Shown in pieces: positions 15,864 to 24,436 of a stretch of 64,000 nucleotides of DNA (position 1 is the stretch's first letter; each line of letters begins with the position of its first letter). The notes under the pieces were generated by a model, which was given only the letters and a program-made list of their open reading frames with translations, did not search any database and was not told the DNA's origin. The stretch comes from Paenibacillus flagellatus. GTDB lineage: Bacteria > Bacillota > Bacilli > Paenibacillales > NBRC-103111. Location: positions 188,001 through 252,000 of the forward strand of contig NZ_QJVJ01000012.1 in the NCBI RefSeq assembly GCF_003217775.1, in the 5' to 3' direction. Position numbers and translations under genes: made by a program.

Positions 15864-17720
15864 ATGAAAACAAGCATCATCATCGTGACCCACAACGGAC
15901 TGGATTTGACCAAGCGATGCCTCGAAAGCATTCGTGCCCATACGCCGGAAGAACACGAGATCATTCTGGTCGACAACGCCTCTACCGACGGGACGACAGC
16001 ATACATCCGTACGCTGCCGGACGTAACGGCCGTTTTTCACTCCGACAATCTCGGTTTCGCGAAAGGGTGCAATGCGGGGATCGGCCACTCCACCGGGGAC
16101 AACATCCTCTTTTTAAACAACGATACCGTGGTGACCGAAAATTGGCTGGGCAATATGCTGCGCACGCTCTACAGCGACGAGGGGATCGGCATGGTCGGAC
16201 CCGTCAGCAATTTTTGCAGCGGTCCGCAGCAAGTACCGGCCGCTTATACCGATCTTGACGGCCTCGAACGCTTCGCGAGGGAACGCGCCAAGCATCATGC
16301 GGGTCTTTCGCGGCGCTTGAACCGGCTGGTCGGCTTTTGTCTGCTTGTCAAGCGAAGCGTGCTTGACGATATCGGTCCGTTCGACGAACGATACGGGATC
16401 GGAACGTGCGAGGACGACGATCTGTGTCTTCGTGCCGTCCGACAAGGATATGCGCTGCTCGTCGCCCTCGATTCGTTCGTGCATCATGTCGGGCATGCCG
16501 CTTTCCGGGAAGCCGGCATCGATATGATGGGATTAATCCGGGAAAACAAGCGGAAAGCGGCCGAGAAATGGGGCGGCGATATTCATGAGCTGCTCCTCGC
16601 CGAAGAAAACGGACGGAAGTCCATTACGATCAGCCTTTGCATGATCGTAAAAAACGAAGAGCGGACGTTGGCGAGGTGCCTGGAGTCGGTCCGCGAAGCC
16701 GTCGACGAAATCGTGATCGTGGATACGGGGTCTACCGATCGGACCAAAGAGATCGCCAGCCGATTTACGCATCGGGTCGTCGATTTCGAGTGGATCGACG
16801 ATTTCGCGGCCGCCCGCAATTTCGCTTTCGACCAGGCCGCGATGGACTATATCCTGTGGCTGGATGCGGACGACGTGCTGCTGCCGCAGGAATGCGCCAA
16901 GCTGATCGGCCTCAAGCGATCGTTCGATCCGACGGTGGACGCGGTCTCGATGGCATACAGCTGCGCCGTTGACGAGGCGGGCCGAGGGATCCTGAATGTA
17001 CGCCGTATCCGGCTGGTGAGACGGTCGAAGAACTATCGCTGGCACGGAGCCGTGCACGAGGATTTGACGGTCTGCGGAACGGTGCTGGACAGCGACATTG
17101 TCATTACGCATCGGCAGGAACATGGAAGAACGGACCGGAATTTGCGTATATTCGAGAAGCTGGCGGAACGGGGCGCACCGTTGACGAAGCGCGACCTTTT
17201 CCATTACGCCAGGGAGCTGCATACGAATCGGCGTTACGATCAAGCGGTTCGGGCGTACCTGCAATTTCTGGATTGCGAAGGGATTTCCCCGGAGGACCGC
17301 ATCTTCGTATGCGGCACGTTGGCGGATTGTTACCACCACCTGGGCGATTGCGACCGGGAGCTGGATTGGGCGTTCCGTTCGTTTCGATACGGGATGCCGC
17401 GTCCGCCGATTTGCTGCCGCATCGGGTATCATTTCCTGAACAAAGACGAACTTCAGCAAGCCATCTTCTGGTATAAGCTGGCGGTCGAGGCTCCGCCACC
17501 GGCAAACCGCTGGGCGATCGACAACGTGCCGAGCCGGACGTGGCTGCCTCATATGCAGCTTGCCCATTGTTATTTCCGAGCTGGCGATTACGACCAGGCA
17601 TACCGGCACAATCAGCTTGCGCTCGACTTCCGTCCGAACGACGAACATATCCGCGGCCATATGAAGCTGTGCCGGGAACGGCTGGGGGCGCAGACGGCTG
17701 TGGACCCGACGTTGGCCTAA
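15864..17720 (+). CDS. Tandem GT2 glycosyltransferase with C-terminal TPR region
   Basis: The 618-residue protein contains two family-2 glycosyltransferase domains. Domain 1 (about 1-230) starts TSIIIVTHNGLDLTKRCL, has VDNASTDGT and the acidic motif FLNNDT, and resembles rhamnosyl-type transferases. Domain 2 (about 250-420) starts ISLCMIVKNEERTLARCL, has VDTGSTDRT and the metal motif WLDADD. A helical C-terminal region (about 430-605) looks like TPR repeats (AHCYFRAGDYDQAYRHNQLAL). It has no membrane helix, so it is cytoplasmic. The two domains probably add two successive sugars to a protein or lipid acceptor. GGGGGGAT precedes ATG 15864. It is the first of three closely spaced genes on this strand. 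Confidence 0.9.
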   Translation: MKTSIIIVTHNGLDLTKRCLESIRAHTPEEHEIILVDNASTDGTTAYIRTLPDVTAVFHSDNLGFAKGCNAGIGHSTGDNILFLNNDTVVTENWLGNMLRTLYSDEGIGMVGPVSNFCSGPQQVPAAYTDLDGLERFARERAKHHAGLSRRLNRLVGFCLLVKRSVLDDIGPFDERYGIGTCEDDDLCLRAVRQGYALLVALDSFVHHVGHAAFREAGIDMMGLIRENKRKAAEKWGGDIHELLLAEENGRKSITISLCMIVKNEERTLARCLESVREAVDEIVIVDTGSTDRTKEIASRFTHRVVDFEWIDDFAAARNFAFDQAAMDYILWLDADDVLLPQECAKLIGLKRSFDPTVDAVSMAYSCAVDEAGRGILNVRRIRLVRRSKNYRWHGAVHEDLTVCGTVLDSDIVITHRQEHGRTDRNLRIFEKLAERGAPLTKRDLFHYARELHTNRRYDQAVRAYLQFLDCEGISPEDRIFVCGTLADCYHHLGDCDRELDWAFRSFRYGMPRPPICCRIGYHFLNKDELQQAIFWYKLAVEAPPPANRWAIDNVPSRTWLPHMQLAHCYFRAGDYDQAYRHNQLALDFRPNDEHIRGHMKLCRERLGAQTAVDPTLA

Positions 17721-17735
17721 GAGGAGGAACGCGGC

Positions 17736-19175
17736 ATGAAAACCGAATCGGCGGGCAAACGGTTTGCGGTACATGTGCTGCTGTTCGACTGCCAGGACAG
17801 CCTCTTGACGATGATCGAGAACTGCGGTCCGTTCGTCGAGAAAATCTACGTCGCTTACAGCGAAGTCCCTTGGCGGTACAACCCGCAAGCGAGAGCTGGC
17901 TTTCGAAATACGGCCGATCCGGAACGATTGAAGCGGTCGGCGTATGCGGGCAAAATCGAGCTGATCACCGGCATCTGGGACTGGGAGCACGAGCAAAGGA
18001 ACGCATGCCTGCAAAAAGCGAAGGAGGACGGCATCGATTTCCTCATCGTACAGGATGCCGACGAATATTACACGTACGCCGACTACGATCGAATGATCCG
18101 GCAAATCGGCGAGCACCCGGATTACGATTACTATGTCGCGCCGTGGTGCACGTTTTGGAAAACGTGGGACTACATTTTGGAAAATGAGACCGGCTCGATC
18201 GTCCACGGCTATCCGAATGTGGCCGTCAACTGCAGGCGCGACGTCAAGTTTCATCATCTGAGGCTGCTGAGTCCAGAGGCAACCGACGTGATGCGGCTGG
18301 ACGCTTTATGTTTTCACGGCAGCTACGTGCTCACCGATGAGGAAGTTTACCGCAAAATCCATACTTGGGGACATGCGCTCGACTTTGACCGCGAGGCCTG
18401 GTATCGGTCGAAATGGCTGAGTTGGTCGGAGGAGGTCGAAGATCTGCATCCCACCCATCCGCGGGTATGGAAAAGGGCCGTCCCCTTTACCGGCACGCTG
18501 CCGGAGGTGCTCTCCCGCCGCAAGCTTTCGAACGCCGCCGAGTCTGCGCGGACCTCGGACGCCCGATCGGGCAATCCGGCCGGACTGAGGCTGCACTTGG
18601 GCTGCGGGGAGCATCGGATGGAGGGCATGGTCAACTGCGATTGCCGACGCACCTCGGCGACGGACCTGGTCACGGACTGCGCGACGCTTACGCCCTTTCG
18701 CGATGACAGTGCGGATTTGATCTTTTCCAACGCTTTTTTCGAGCACCTGTTCGTGTTTCAGCAGCTCGATCATTTGAAAAACTGCCGCAGGGTGCTGCGG
18801 GACGATGCGCCCCTCGTCTATCTCGGCATTCCGGACTTTGAAATCGTAGCGGACGCCTACTTGCGACAATTGCCGGGTATCACTGGGGAACGATTCGACC
18901 TGTATCACGTCTACCGGTATACGCACGGCGATCCGGAACAAACGCCGGATTGGTGGCTGCAGCAGCTTCACAAATCGCTTTTTGACAAACGTTACGTCGA
19001 CAGCTTGCTGGAAGCGGCCGGTTTCAAGAGCCGCGTCGTGTTCAACTACCGGTATCCGGGCGAAGACATTCCGCTTTGTTTAGGCTTTGTGGCTTACAAG
19101 AACCCGCATCCCATCGATCTTCGGGAGGTGTTGTCGCCGTTTCGGCCATACCTGGGGGGCGTTCCTGACGGATGA
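17736..19175 (+). CDS. Glycosyltransferase-methyltransferase fusion
   Basis: The 479-residue protein joins two enzymes. The N-terminal half (about 9-260) looks like a GT-A glycosyltransferase of the GT2-related kind: ENCGPFVEKIYVAYSEVPW and the acidic motif QDADEYYTYADYDRM. The C-terminal half (about 290-470) is a class I SAM methyltransferase: LRLHLGCGEHRMEGMVNCD supplies the SAM loop, and FSNAFFEHL and LVYLGIPDF are further family elements. It would attach and then methylate a sugar, or methylate the product of the upstream enzyme. AGGAGGAA precedes ATG 17736, only 15 bases after the previous stop, so the two genes are co-transcribed. Cytoplasmic, no membrane helix. Confidence 0.88.
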   Translation: MKTESAGKRFAVHVLLFDCQDSLLTMIENCGPFVEKIYVAYSEVPWRYNPQARAGFRNTADPERLKRSAYAGKIELITGIWDWEHEQRNACLQKAKEDGIDFLIVQDADEYYTYADYDRMIRQIGEHPDYDYYVAPWCTFWKTWDYILENETGSIVHGYPNVAVNCRRDVKFHHLRLLSPEATDVMRLDALCFHGSYVLTDEEVYRKIHTWGHALDFDREAWYRSKWLSWSEEVEDLHPTHPRVWKRAVPFTGTLPEVLSRRKLSNAAESARTSDARSGNPAGLRLHLGCGEHRMEGMVNCDCRRTSATDLVTDCATLTPFRDDSADLIFSNAFFEHLFVFQQLDHLKNCRRVLRDDAPLVYLGIPDFEIVADAYLRQLPGITGERFDLYHVYRYTHGDPEQTPDWWLQQLHKSLFDKRYVDSLLEAAGFKSRVVFNYRYPGEDIPLCLGFVAYKNPHPIDLREVLSPFRPYLGGVPDG

Positions 19176-19228
19176 GACCTTCAGGGGGCCCGCTCCTGCA
19201 TTTTCATCGGAAAAGAGGGTGATTCGGG

Positions 19229-20575
19229 TTGTATATCCAATGGATTCCCGAGATGAAGCCCGATCAAATTCGGCTTCCCGGTCACTGTGACGCTTCTATC
19301 GTCTCCGCGACTTTGCTTCGTTTCGGACAATGGAGACGACAAATGCGCGTAACCCGGTGCGACCGTCTGCCGCAGGGGACGATCGGACTATCCGCTCAAT
19401 TGAAAAAGGACGTGACGATTCCCGATTCGCTGCCTTACGAGATGTACGCCGACGGGACGAATCTGCATCTTGGACCGGTCATCGCCCTCCTGGTCGCCGA
19501 GCAAGGGCTCACTCCCAAAACCTTACACGAGTACCGCGGATACTTGGCGGATTACGAGGCGATCAAGGGGCTTATTTATCTTTGTTCCTTGAACGGGATA
19601 AACCCCGGGCAAAAAACGATAGAAGGGTACTGCTACAACCCGAAGGCCGGCGGGGAGGGAGCTCCGTGGCGCAAAGGCATATTTCCCTACCCGGACGTCG
19701 TCTACAGGAGAATAAGGGTCAGCCGAAGCAAACGGTATGACGATTTGCTTGCGCATACCGGCGGGAAAATTTTCAACGCTTACTATTTGAACAAGTGGGA
19801 GCTGTGGGACTCCATCCGGTCCCATCCTCCGATCGGCGGACATTTGCCGCATACCCGACTGCTGGATCACCCCAGAAGCTTGAAGGAAATGCTGGCATCG
19901 TACGGGTCCGTCTATTTAAAACCGGCCACCGGTTCGATGGGGAAAGGAATCGTCAAGCTGGACAAGAGCTCCGACGGCTATTTGTTTTGGAACCGGCACA
20001 AGGCGAAGACGTTCGCAAGCAGTGAGAACAAAGCATGGGCATGGATCAGGCGCATCCGAAAGGGCAAGAAGTATTTGATTCAACAATCCGTAGCGATGAC
20101 GTATCAGAATAAGCATGTCGACTTCAGAGTCATCCTGCAAAAAAACGGCGGCGGGCAATGGATCTGTTCGGGAATCATCGCGCGGTACGGCTTGGACGGC
20201 AGATTTTATACCAACGACATCAGCTCGATCAGCCCGGGCAGGGACGCCTTGCGTACGGTGTTTCGATTAACCGAGGAGGAAGTGATAAGGAAAGAAGCGG
20301 AAATGATCTCGATTTGCACGACGGCCTGTCAATTCATCGAACAGAAGTACGGGCCTTTCGGCGATGTGGGACTCGACGTTTCGGTAGACGAGAACTTGAA
20401 AGTATGGCTCCTGGAAATCAACAGCTGCCATCAGCATACGATCCCTTACTACCTGAACGATCTTGACATGTATCGCAAGGTTATTACCCTGCCGTTGGAG
20501 TACGCCAAATCGTGGGCGGGATTTACGGAGGAAAATATTGCAAGGCTGCGGCTGATCGACGCCGGACCCGGATAA
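19229..20575 (+). CDS. YheC/YheD-like ATP-grasp protein
   Basis: The 448-residue protein resembles the YheC/YheD family, endospore-coat-associated ATP-grasp proteins. The N-terminal region (about 1-200) contains LHLGPVIALLV, the family mark LGPVIGIL; the C-terminal ATP-grasp part (about 205-435) has VYLKPATGSMGKGIVKL, DFRVILQKNG, and GDVGLDVSVDENLKVWLLEINS, which carries the metal-binding acids. ATP-grasp enzymes ligate carboxylates to amines; the substrate of this family is unknown. The start is TTG 19229 with AGAGGGTGA upstream; the ATG at 19253 lacks an RBS. It is the last gene of the cluster and is followed by a strong terminator. Its presence is the main sign that the cluster serves the spore surface. 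Confidence 0.85.
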   Translation: MYIQWIPEMKPDQIRLPGHCDASIVSATLLRFGQWRRQMRVTRCDRLPQGTIGLSAQLKKDVTIPDSLPYEMYADGTNLHLGPVIALLVAEQGLTPKTLHEYRGYLADYEAIKGLIYLCSLNGINPGQKTIEGYCYNPKAGGEGAPWRKGIFPYPDVVYRRIRVSRSKRYDDLLAHTGGKIFNAYYLNKWELWDSIRSHPPIGGHLPHTRLLDHPRSLKEMLASYGSVYLKPATGSMGKGIVKLDKSSDGYLFWNRHKAKTFASSENKAWAWIRRIRKGKKYLIQQSVAMTYQNKHVDFRVILQKNGGGQWICSGIIARYGLDGRFYTNDISSISPGRDALRTVFRLTEEEVIRKEAEMISICTTACQFIEQKYGPFGDVGLDVSVDENLKVWLLEINSCHQHTIPYYLNDLDMYRKVITLPLEYAKSWAGFTEENIARLRLIDAGPG

Positions 20576-20601
20576 CGGGTCGGGTCATGCGGCCGTACAA
20601 T

Positions 20602-20633
20602 CGGAGCACTGCGGTCGGCGGGCTCCGTTTTTT
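20602..20633 (+). terminator. Intrinsic terminator of the glycosylation cluster
   Basis: CGGAGC / GCTCCG (20602-20607 with 20622-20627), 14-base loop, six Ts. In the rest of the 300-base gap (20634-20875) only an extended -10 element is visible. Confidence 0.75.
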
Positions 20634-20780
20634 CGTTCGAGTCCGGCGCCTCGTGACGGGGCGACATGGTACAAGCCCGCACCGGGCGGGGTATCCTCCG
20701 GTCCCATACGTAAGGTCAAGCGGGTTGAATCGGGAAAGGGGCACCGGACTTTCGGCGGGGTGCGGGAATGTTTGCCTTTA

Positions 20781-20789
20781 TGGTAGAAT
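20781..20789 (+). promoter_or_regulatory. Extended -10 promoter for the DedA-NERD gene
   Basis: TGGTAGAAT, i.e. TGn followed by TAGAAT (20784-20789), 86 bases upstream of the start. No good -35 is spaced correctly, which is common for extended -10 promoters. Confidence 0.4.
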
Positions 20790-20875
20790 AGGCTGGACAA
20801 CAGGAGCTTGCACAGGAAGTCCGGCGGAAGGATCGTACGTCCGCGGCCTATTATCGGGAGGAAAGTTGGGAACGG

Positions 20876-22084
20876 ATGAGCGCGTGGATTCATGGCATTG
20901 TCGATACGGTGTTGGCTTGGCTGACCGACCTGGGGTACTGGGGCATCATGTTCGGGTTGATGATCGAAATTATTCCGAGCGAGATCGTGCTCGCGTTCGG
21001 CGGCTACTTGGTGTATATGGGCGAAATCAACTATTGGCTCGCCGTCGTCTTCGGTACCGTAGGCGGGGTGATCGCGCAAATATTCGTCTACTGGATCGGA
21101 CGATACGGCGGCAGGCCGGTGCTGGAGCGGTTCGGCAAATATATTTTCATTAACCGGCACCATATCGAGGTGTCGGAAAATTGGTTCAACAAATACGGGA
21201 CGGGCGTCATCTTCACGGCCCGGTTCATTCCCGTCGTCCGCCACGCGATATCGGTGCCGGCGGGCATGGCGCGAATGCCGCTGTCCAAGTTCACGCTTCT
21301 GACGACGCTCGCGGTGATCCCGTGGTCGATGCTGTTCGTCTACTTGGGCATGACGCTCGGGGAAAATTGGAAAAACATCGACGAGAAGGCTTCCGAGTAC
21401 GTGAACGAGCTGATGTGGGGAGCGGTCGCGCTGACCGTCCTGTACGCCGTCTATTTGCTGTACAAACGGTCCAAGCGCAAAGCGGCGGAGTCGGCGGCGC
21501 GCGCGGGAACGAACGCCGCCGTCGGACCGGCGGCAAGCGCGGAAGCCGCAGGCACGGATGCGGGCGCCGCGAATGACGCGGCTGCCGGGGGGGCCGCGGA
21601 CGACGCGGTGGCGTGGGCGCTTCAGGCGGCGGGTGGCGAGTACCGCGTGCTGAACGGGCGGACGGTTCGTTCCGGCGAGACGGTGCAGGCGATCGGCCAT
21701 ATCGTCGTCGGCCCGAACGGCGTGTTCCACATCGATGCCCGCGAGGAAGCGGGAGACGTCCGGCTCGGAGAAGCCGGGGCCGCGCAGGGGGATTCGGGGC
21801 GGCCGAAGGAGGAGCCGACGGCCCGGGCGTACCGTCACGAATTCGTGCTGAAAGATTTGCTCCGGCGCCACGGCATCGCCGCGGACGTCGTCGGCATTCT
21901 CTGCTTCACGCATCCCGACGCCCGGCTGTCCGGCAAAAGCCCGGCTTTCGCCGCGCTGACCCCGGAGCGGCTCGTCGACGCCATCCGGTCGCACCGGGCG
22001 AAGCATCCGCTTGCCGGCGGCCAGGTGGACGCGATCGCGAAGCTGATCGAGGAGAGCGGGACGCCGACGGGCGCGGCCCGGTAG
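20876..22084 (+). CDS. DedA-family membrane protein fused to a NERD-like domain
   Basis: The 402-residue protein has a typical DedA (VTT-domain) half, about 1-200: E-I-I-P-S-E in helix 1, the conserved TARFIPVVRHAISVPAG (about 114-130) and a C-terminal membrane helix followed by YKRSKRK. DedA proteins are flippases/scramblases of undecaprenyl phosphate or phospholipids. After an Ala-rich linker (about 203-248) comes a second domain (about 250-375) with the NERD pattern HIVVGPNGVFHIDARE, a following LKDLLRRHG helix and VVGILCF. The usual E-x-K of NERD is replaced by D-x-R, so nuclease activity is doubtful. The linker and tail are in the same frame without stops, so this is one polypeptide. GGAGGAAA precedes ATG 20876. 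Confidence 0.85.
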   Translation: MSAWIHGIVDTVLAWLTDLGYWGIMFGLMIEIIPSEIVLAFGGYLVYMGEINYWLAVVFGTVGGVIAQIFVYWIGRYGGRPVLERFGKYIFINRHHIEVSENWFNKYGTGVIFTARFIPVVRHAISVPAGMARMPLSKFTLLTTLAVIPWSMLFVYLGMTLGENWKNIDEKASEYVNELMWGAVALTVLYAVYLLYKRSKRKAAESAARAGTNAAVGPAASAEAAGTDAGAANDAAAGGAADDAVAWALQAAGGEYRVLNGRTVRSGETVQAIGHIVVGPNGVFHIDAREEAGDVRLGEAGAAQGDSGRPKEEPTARAYRHEFVLKDLLRRHGIAADVVGILCFTHPDARLSGKSPAFAALTPERLVDAIRSHRAKHPLAGGQVDAIAKLIEESGTPTGAAR

Positions 22085-22115
22085 GCGGAAACGGGAAGAC
22101 GAGGAAGCGCGGCGA

Positions 22116-22147
22116 AGGACGGCTCTGCGATCGGAGCCGTCCTTTTT
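22116..22147 (+). terminator. Intrinsic terminator of the DedA-NERD gene
   Basis: 10-bp stem AGGACGGCTC / GAGCCGTCCT (22116-22125 with 22134-22143) followed by TTTT. Confidence 0.85.
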
Positions 22148-22271
22148 GGCGTCCGTTTATGTCGGCCGGATCCGCTCACGGGGGATTCCCCGGCAGCTTC
22201 GCCGCCGCATGGTGAATCCTCCGCTTTTTTGCTAAAATGAGGGAGGCACCATACCGAAGGAGGGAAACGCG

Positions 22272-22838
22272 ATGAGCAAAAATTTGGCCGACAAGCTGGG
22301 CAAAGGCTTGACGCCGCAGCAGTTTATCGATGCCATGACGAAAAACCAGGACAAGTTCCTCGATTGGTACAACCGGTTCGAATGGAGCTCCGACGACGAG
22401 CGCGAGTTTTTCGAATCGCTTTCGAACCGCGACGATTTGCGCTGCCTCATTCTCGCGGCGGATTGGTGCGGCGACGTCGTCCGCAACGTGCCCGTCGTGT
22501 TCCGCGCCTTGGAAAACGCCGGCATGCCCGTCGAAGTGCTGATCATGGAAGAGCATCTCGATACGATGGACCAGTTTCTGACGATGGGCGGCCGTTCGAT
22601 CCCGGTCGTCATTTTCGCCGATACGGGCGGCTTCGTGCTCGGTACATGGGGACCGCGGCCGAAGCACGTGCAGGAAGCGATGATCGCGTTCAAGCAAAAT
22701 AACCCGGACCGCAACGCGCCGGATTACGAGGACAATCTCAAGGCGACCCGCGCCGAGATTTTGGCCCGTTACGGCGAAGGCACCGACTACCAGAAGACGA
22801 TCACGGCGGAGCTTCGCGCTTTGCTGTCGACGTTTTGA
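22272..22838 (+). CDS. Thioredoxin-fold protein with a single active-site cysteine
   Basis: The 188-residue protein has a thioredoxin fold: an N-terminal helical lead (1-55), the active-site strand-turn CLILAADWCGDVVRNVP (about 58-74), and the cis-proline segment RSIPVVIF (about 108-115). The usual CxxC is WC-GDV, so only the first cysteine (C66) is kept; it may act as a monothiol reductase or have lost redox function. There is no signal peptide, so it is cytoplasmic. AAGGAGGGA ends 8 bases before ATG 22272. The MBL-fold gene starts 13 bases after its stop, so the two form an operon. Confidence 0.85.
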   Translation: MSKNLADKLGKGLTPQQFIDAMTKNQDKFLDWYNRFEWSSDDEREFFESLSNRDDLRCLILAADWCGDVVRNVPVVFRALENAGMPVEVLIMEEHLDTMDQFLTMGGRSIPVVIFADTGGFVLGTWGPRPKHVQEAMIAFKQNNPDRNAPDYEDNLKATRAEILARYGEGTDYQKTITAELRALLSTF

Positions 22839-22851
22839 CGAGAGGGAACCG

Positions 22852-23475
22852 ATGCTGCACATCGAAACATTCTCGCTCGGACCGCTGCAGACGAACGCGT
22901 ACTTGCTGTCGAACGCCGACCGGACCAAAGGGTTCGTCATCGATCCCGGCATGAATCCGAAGCCGCTGTTCAAACGGATCGAGACGATGGACATCGAGGC
23001 GATCGTCCTGACGCACGCGCATTTCGACCATATCGGCGGCGTGGACGAGCTGCGCAAATGGAAAAAATGCCCGGTTTACGTACACGACGCGGAAGCCGAC
23101 TGGCTGACCGACCCGAAGAAGAACGGCTCCGCCCGCTGGCCCGAGCTCGGCGCCCTGATCGAAACCGATCCCGCCGAATACGCGCTGGACGAAGGGCAGA
23201 CGCTTACGCTGCTCGGGGAAACGTTCCGCGTCTTTCACACGCCGGGCCATTCGCCGGGAAGCGTCAGCCTGCTGTACGGCGACAAGCTGTTCGCCGGCGA
23301 CGTGCTGTTCCGGCTGTCGGTCGGCCGGACCGACCTGCCCGGCGGCAGCCAGCGCGAGCTGCTGGAATCGATTCACGGCACGCTGTTCGACCTGCCGGAC
23401 GACGTGAAGGTGTACCCGGGCCACGGCCCGGCGACGACGATCGGCTACGAGAAGCAAAACAACCCGTACGTTTGA
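22852..23475 (+). CDS. Metallo-beta-lactamase-fold hydrolase (glyoxalase II-like, YqgX type)
   Basis: The 207-residue protein is a small MBL-fold hydrolase. The metal motif HAHFDHIGG (about 57-65), the downstream TPGHSPGSV His, the FAGDVLF Asp and the YPGHGPAT His make a full two-metal site. Length and the opening LGPLQTNAYLL match the YqgX/YcbL group related to glyoxalase II, which hydrolyses S-lactoyl-thiol type thioesters; the exact substrate is not known. GAGAGGGA precedes ATG 22852. It is co-transcribed with the upstream thioredoxin-fold gene, and a thiol-related role for both would be consistent. Confidence 0.92.
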   Translation: MLHIETFSLGPLQTNAYLLSNADRTKGFVIDPGMNPKPLFKRIETMDIEAIVLTHAHFDHIGGVDELRKWKKCPVYVHDAEADWLTDPKKNGSARWPELGALIETDPAEYALDEGQTLTLLGETFRVFHTPGHSPGSVSLLYGDKLFAGDVLFRLSVGRTDLPGGSQRELLESIHGTLFDLPDDVKVYPGHGPATTIGYEKQNNPYV

Positions 23476-23506
23476 GGCGCGGACGGCAAGGGCCGCTCCG
23501 CACGGC

Positions 23507-23549
23507 AAAAAGCTTTGCACGCCCCGACCGGGCGATGCAAAGCTTTTTT
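23507..23549. terminator. Bidirectional terminator between convergent genes
   Basis: 13-bp stem AAAAAGCTTTGCA / TGCAAAGCTTTTT (23507-23519 with 23536-23548). A-tract and T-tract flank both sides, so it can end the MBL gene and the convergent SUFU gene. Confidence 0.85.
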
Positions 23550-23554
23550 AATCG

Positions 23555-24304
23555 TTACGCACAAGTATTTTTCCGTTTCGGGTTTAAGACCAGCGCGTCG
23601 TTGCCCAGCTCGAACAGCTTCTCCATCAACGCTTCCATGCCGTACTCCAGCTTGTACTCCATCTCTTCTCTATATAGCGGAACGAGGAAGTAGGCATGAA
23701 CCTTATTTCCGTCCTTGGTCGGAATGACGCTCAGATCGTCGTCAAGCTTATAAAGGACTACGCCGTTTAATCCGGTGCCTTCGGCATACGGCTCGTACTC
23801 CCGGTAGTTCGGAATCGTATGTCCGTAGCTCAGCCACGTGTTGTATTGATGCGGAAAACGCGCGAGCTGCTTCATCAACCGAATCGGCCAGTAATTGTTG
23901 TCGTCTTTAAACGCCTGTTCGCTCATTTCCCATGAGGTCGGAAGGAAGATCATCAGCTCCGCCCGGTCGATGCCGTCTCCCAGCTCTTCCAGTATCTCCT
24001 CGGGCAGAGTCATCGGCAGGTCGCTCATCCCCGTCGTGTACAAAATCCAAAACGGCTCCCGCTCCGTCGGCTCCATCACATTCACATCGATATGTACGAG
24101 ATCGGATATGATTTCGTGAAAAACACCGCATGTTCTGTTCGGAAACGCGCGCATGAAATGATCGACGATTTCTTCCGTATACTCCATGGGAGCCGGAGCC
24201 GTATAGCCGTTATCTTCATTCCCGTCATAGCTGTAAATCACCGTGCCGTCCTTTGCCGTTTCTCCGTTGTTTTTACCGCCGAACAGCTTTTTAAAGAAAC
24301 TCAT
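23555..24304 (-). CDS. Suppressor-of-fused (SUFU) domain protein
   Basis: The 249-residue protein matches the bacterial SUFU-domain family. The typical block is FHEIISDLVHIDVNVMEPT (about 62-80), followed by WILYTTGMSDLPM, ELMIFLPTSW and PHQYNTWLSYGHTI. The first ~40 residues are a hydrophilic lead. In bacteria SUFU proteins occur as immunity proteins of polymorphic toxin systems and as stand-alone genes; no toxin gene is next to it here. AAGGAG lies 9 bases before the ATG (24304). It contains more AT-rich codons than its neighbours, hinting at separate origin. Its stop lies at 23555, just past the shared terminator. Confidence 0.85.
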   Translation of the reverse strand: MSFFKKLFGGKNNGETAKDGTVIYSYDGNEDNGYTAPAPMEYTEEIVDHFMRAFPNRTCGVFHEIISDLVHIDVNVMEPTEREPFWILYTTGMSDLPMTLPEEILEELGDGIDRAELMIFLPTSWEMSEQAFKDDNNYWPIRLMKQLARFPHQYNTWLSYGHTIPNYREYEPYAEGTGLNGVVLYKLDDDLSVIPTKDGNKVHAYFLVPLYREEMEYKLEYGMEALMEKLFELGNDALVLNPKRKNTCA

Positions 24305-24436
24305 CCCAAACCGCTCCTTGTGTGATCAAATTAACCCGCATCTCCGTCTCATCATACCACAATGATCCTTCGGGCCGCTTTAGTGCGTTAGTCGGACTTG
24401 GCGACCGCAGTTACCGCCGGCCGGCGCCGCCTTCGC

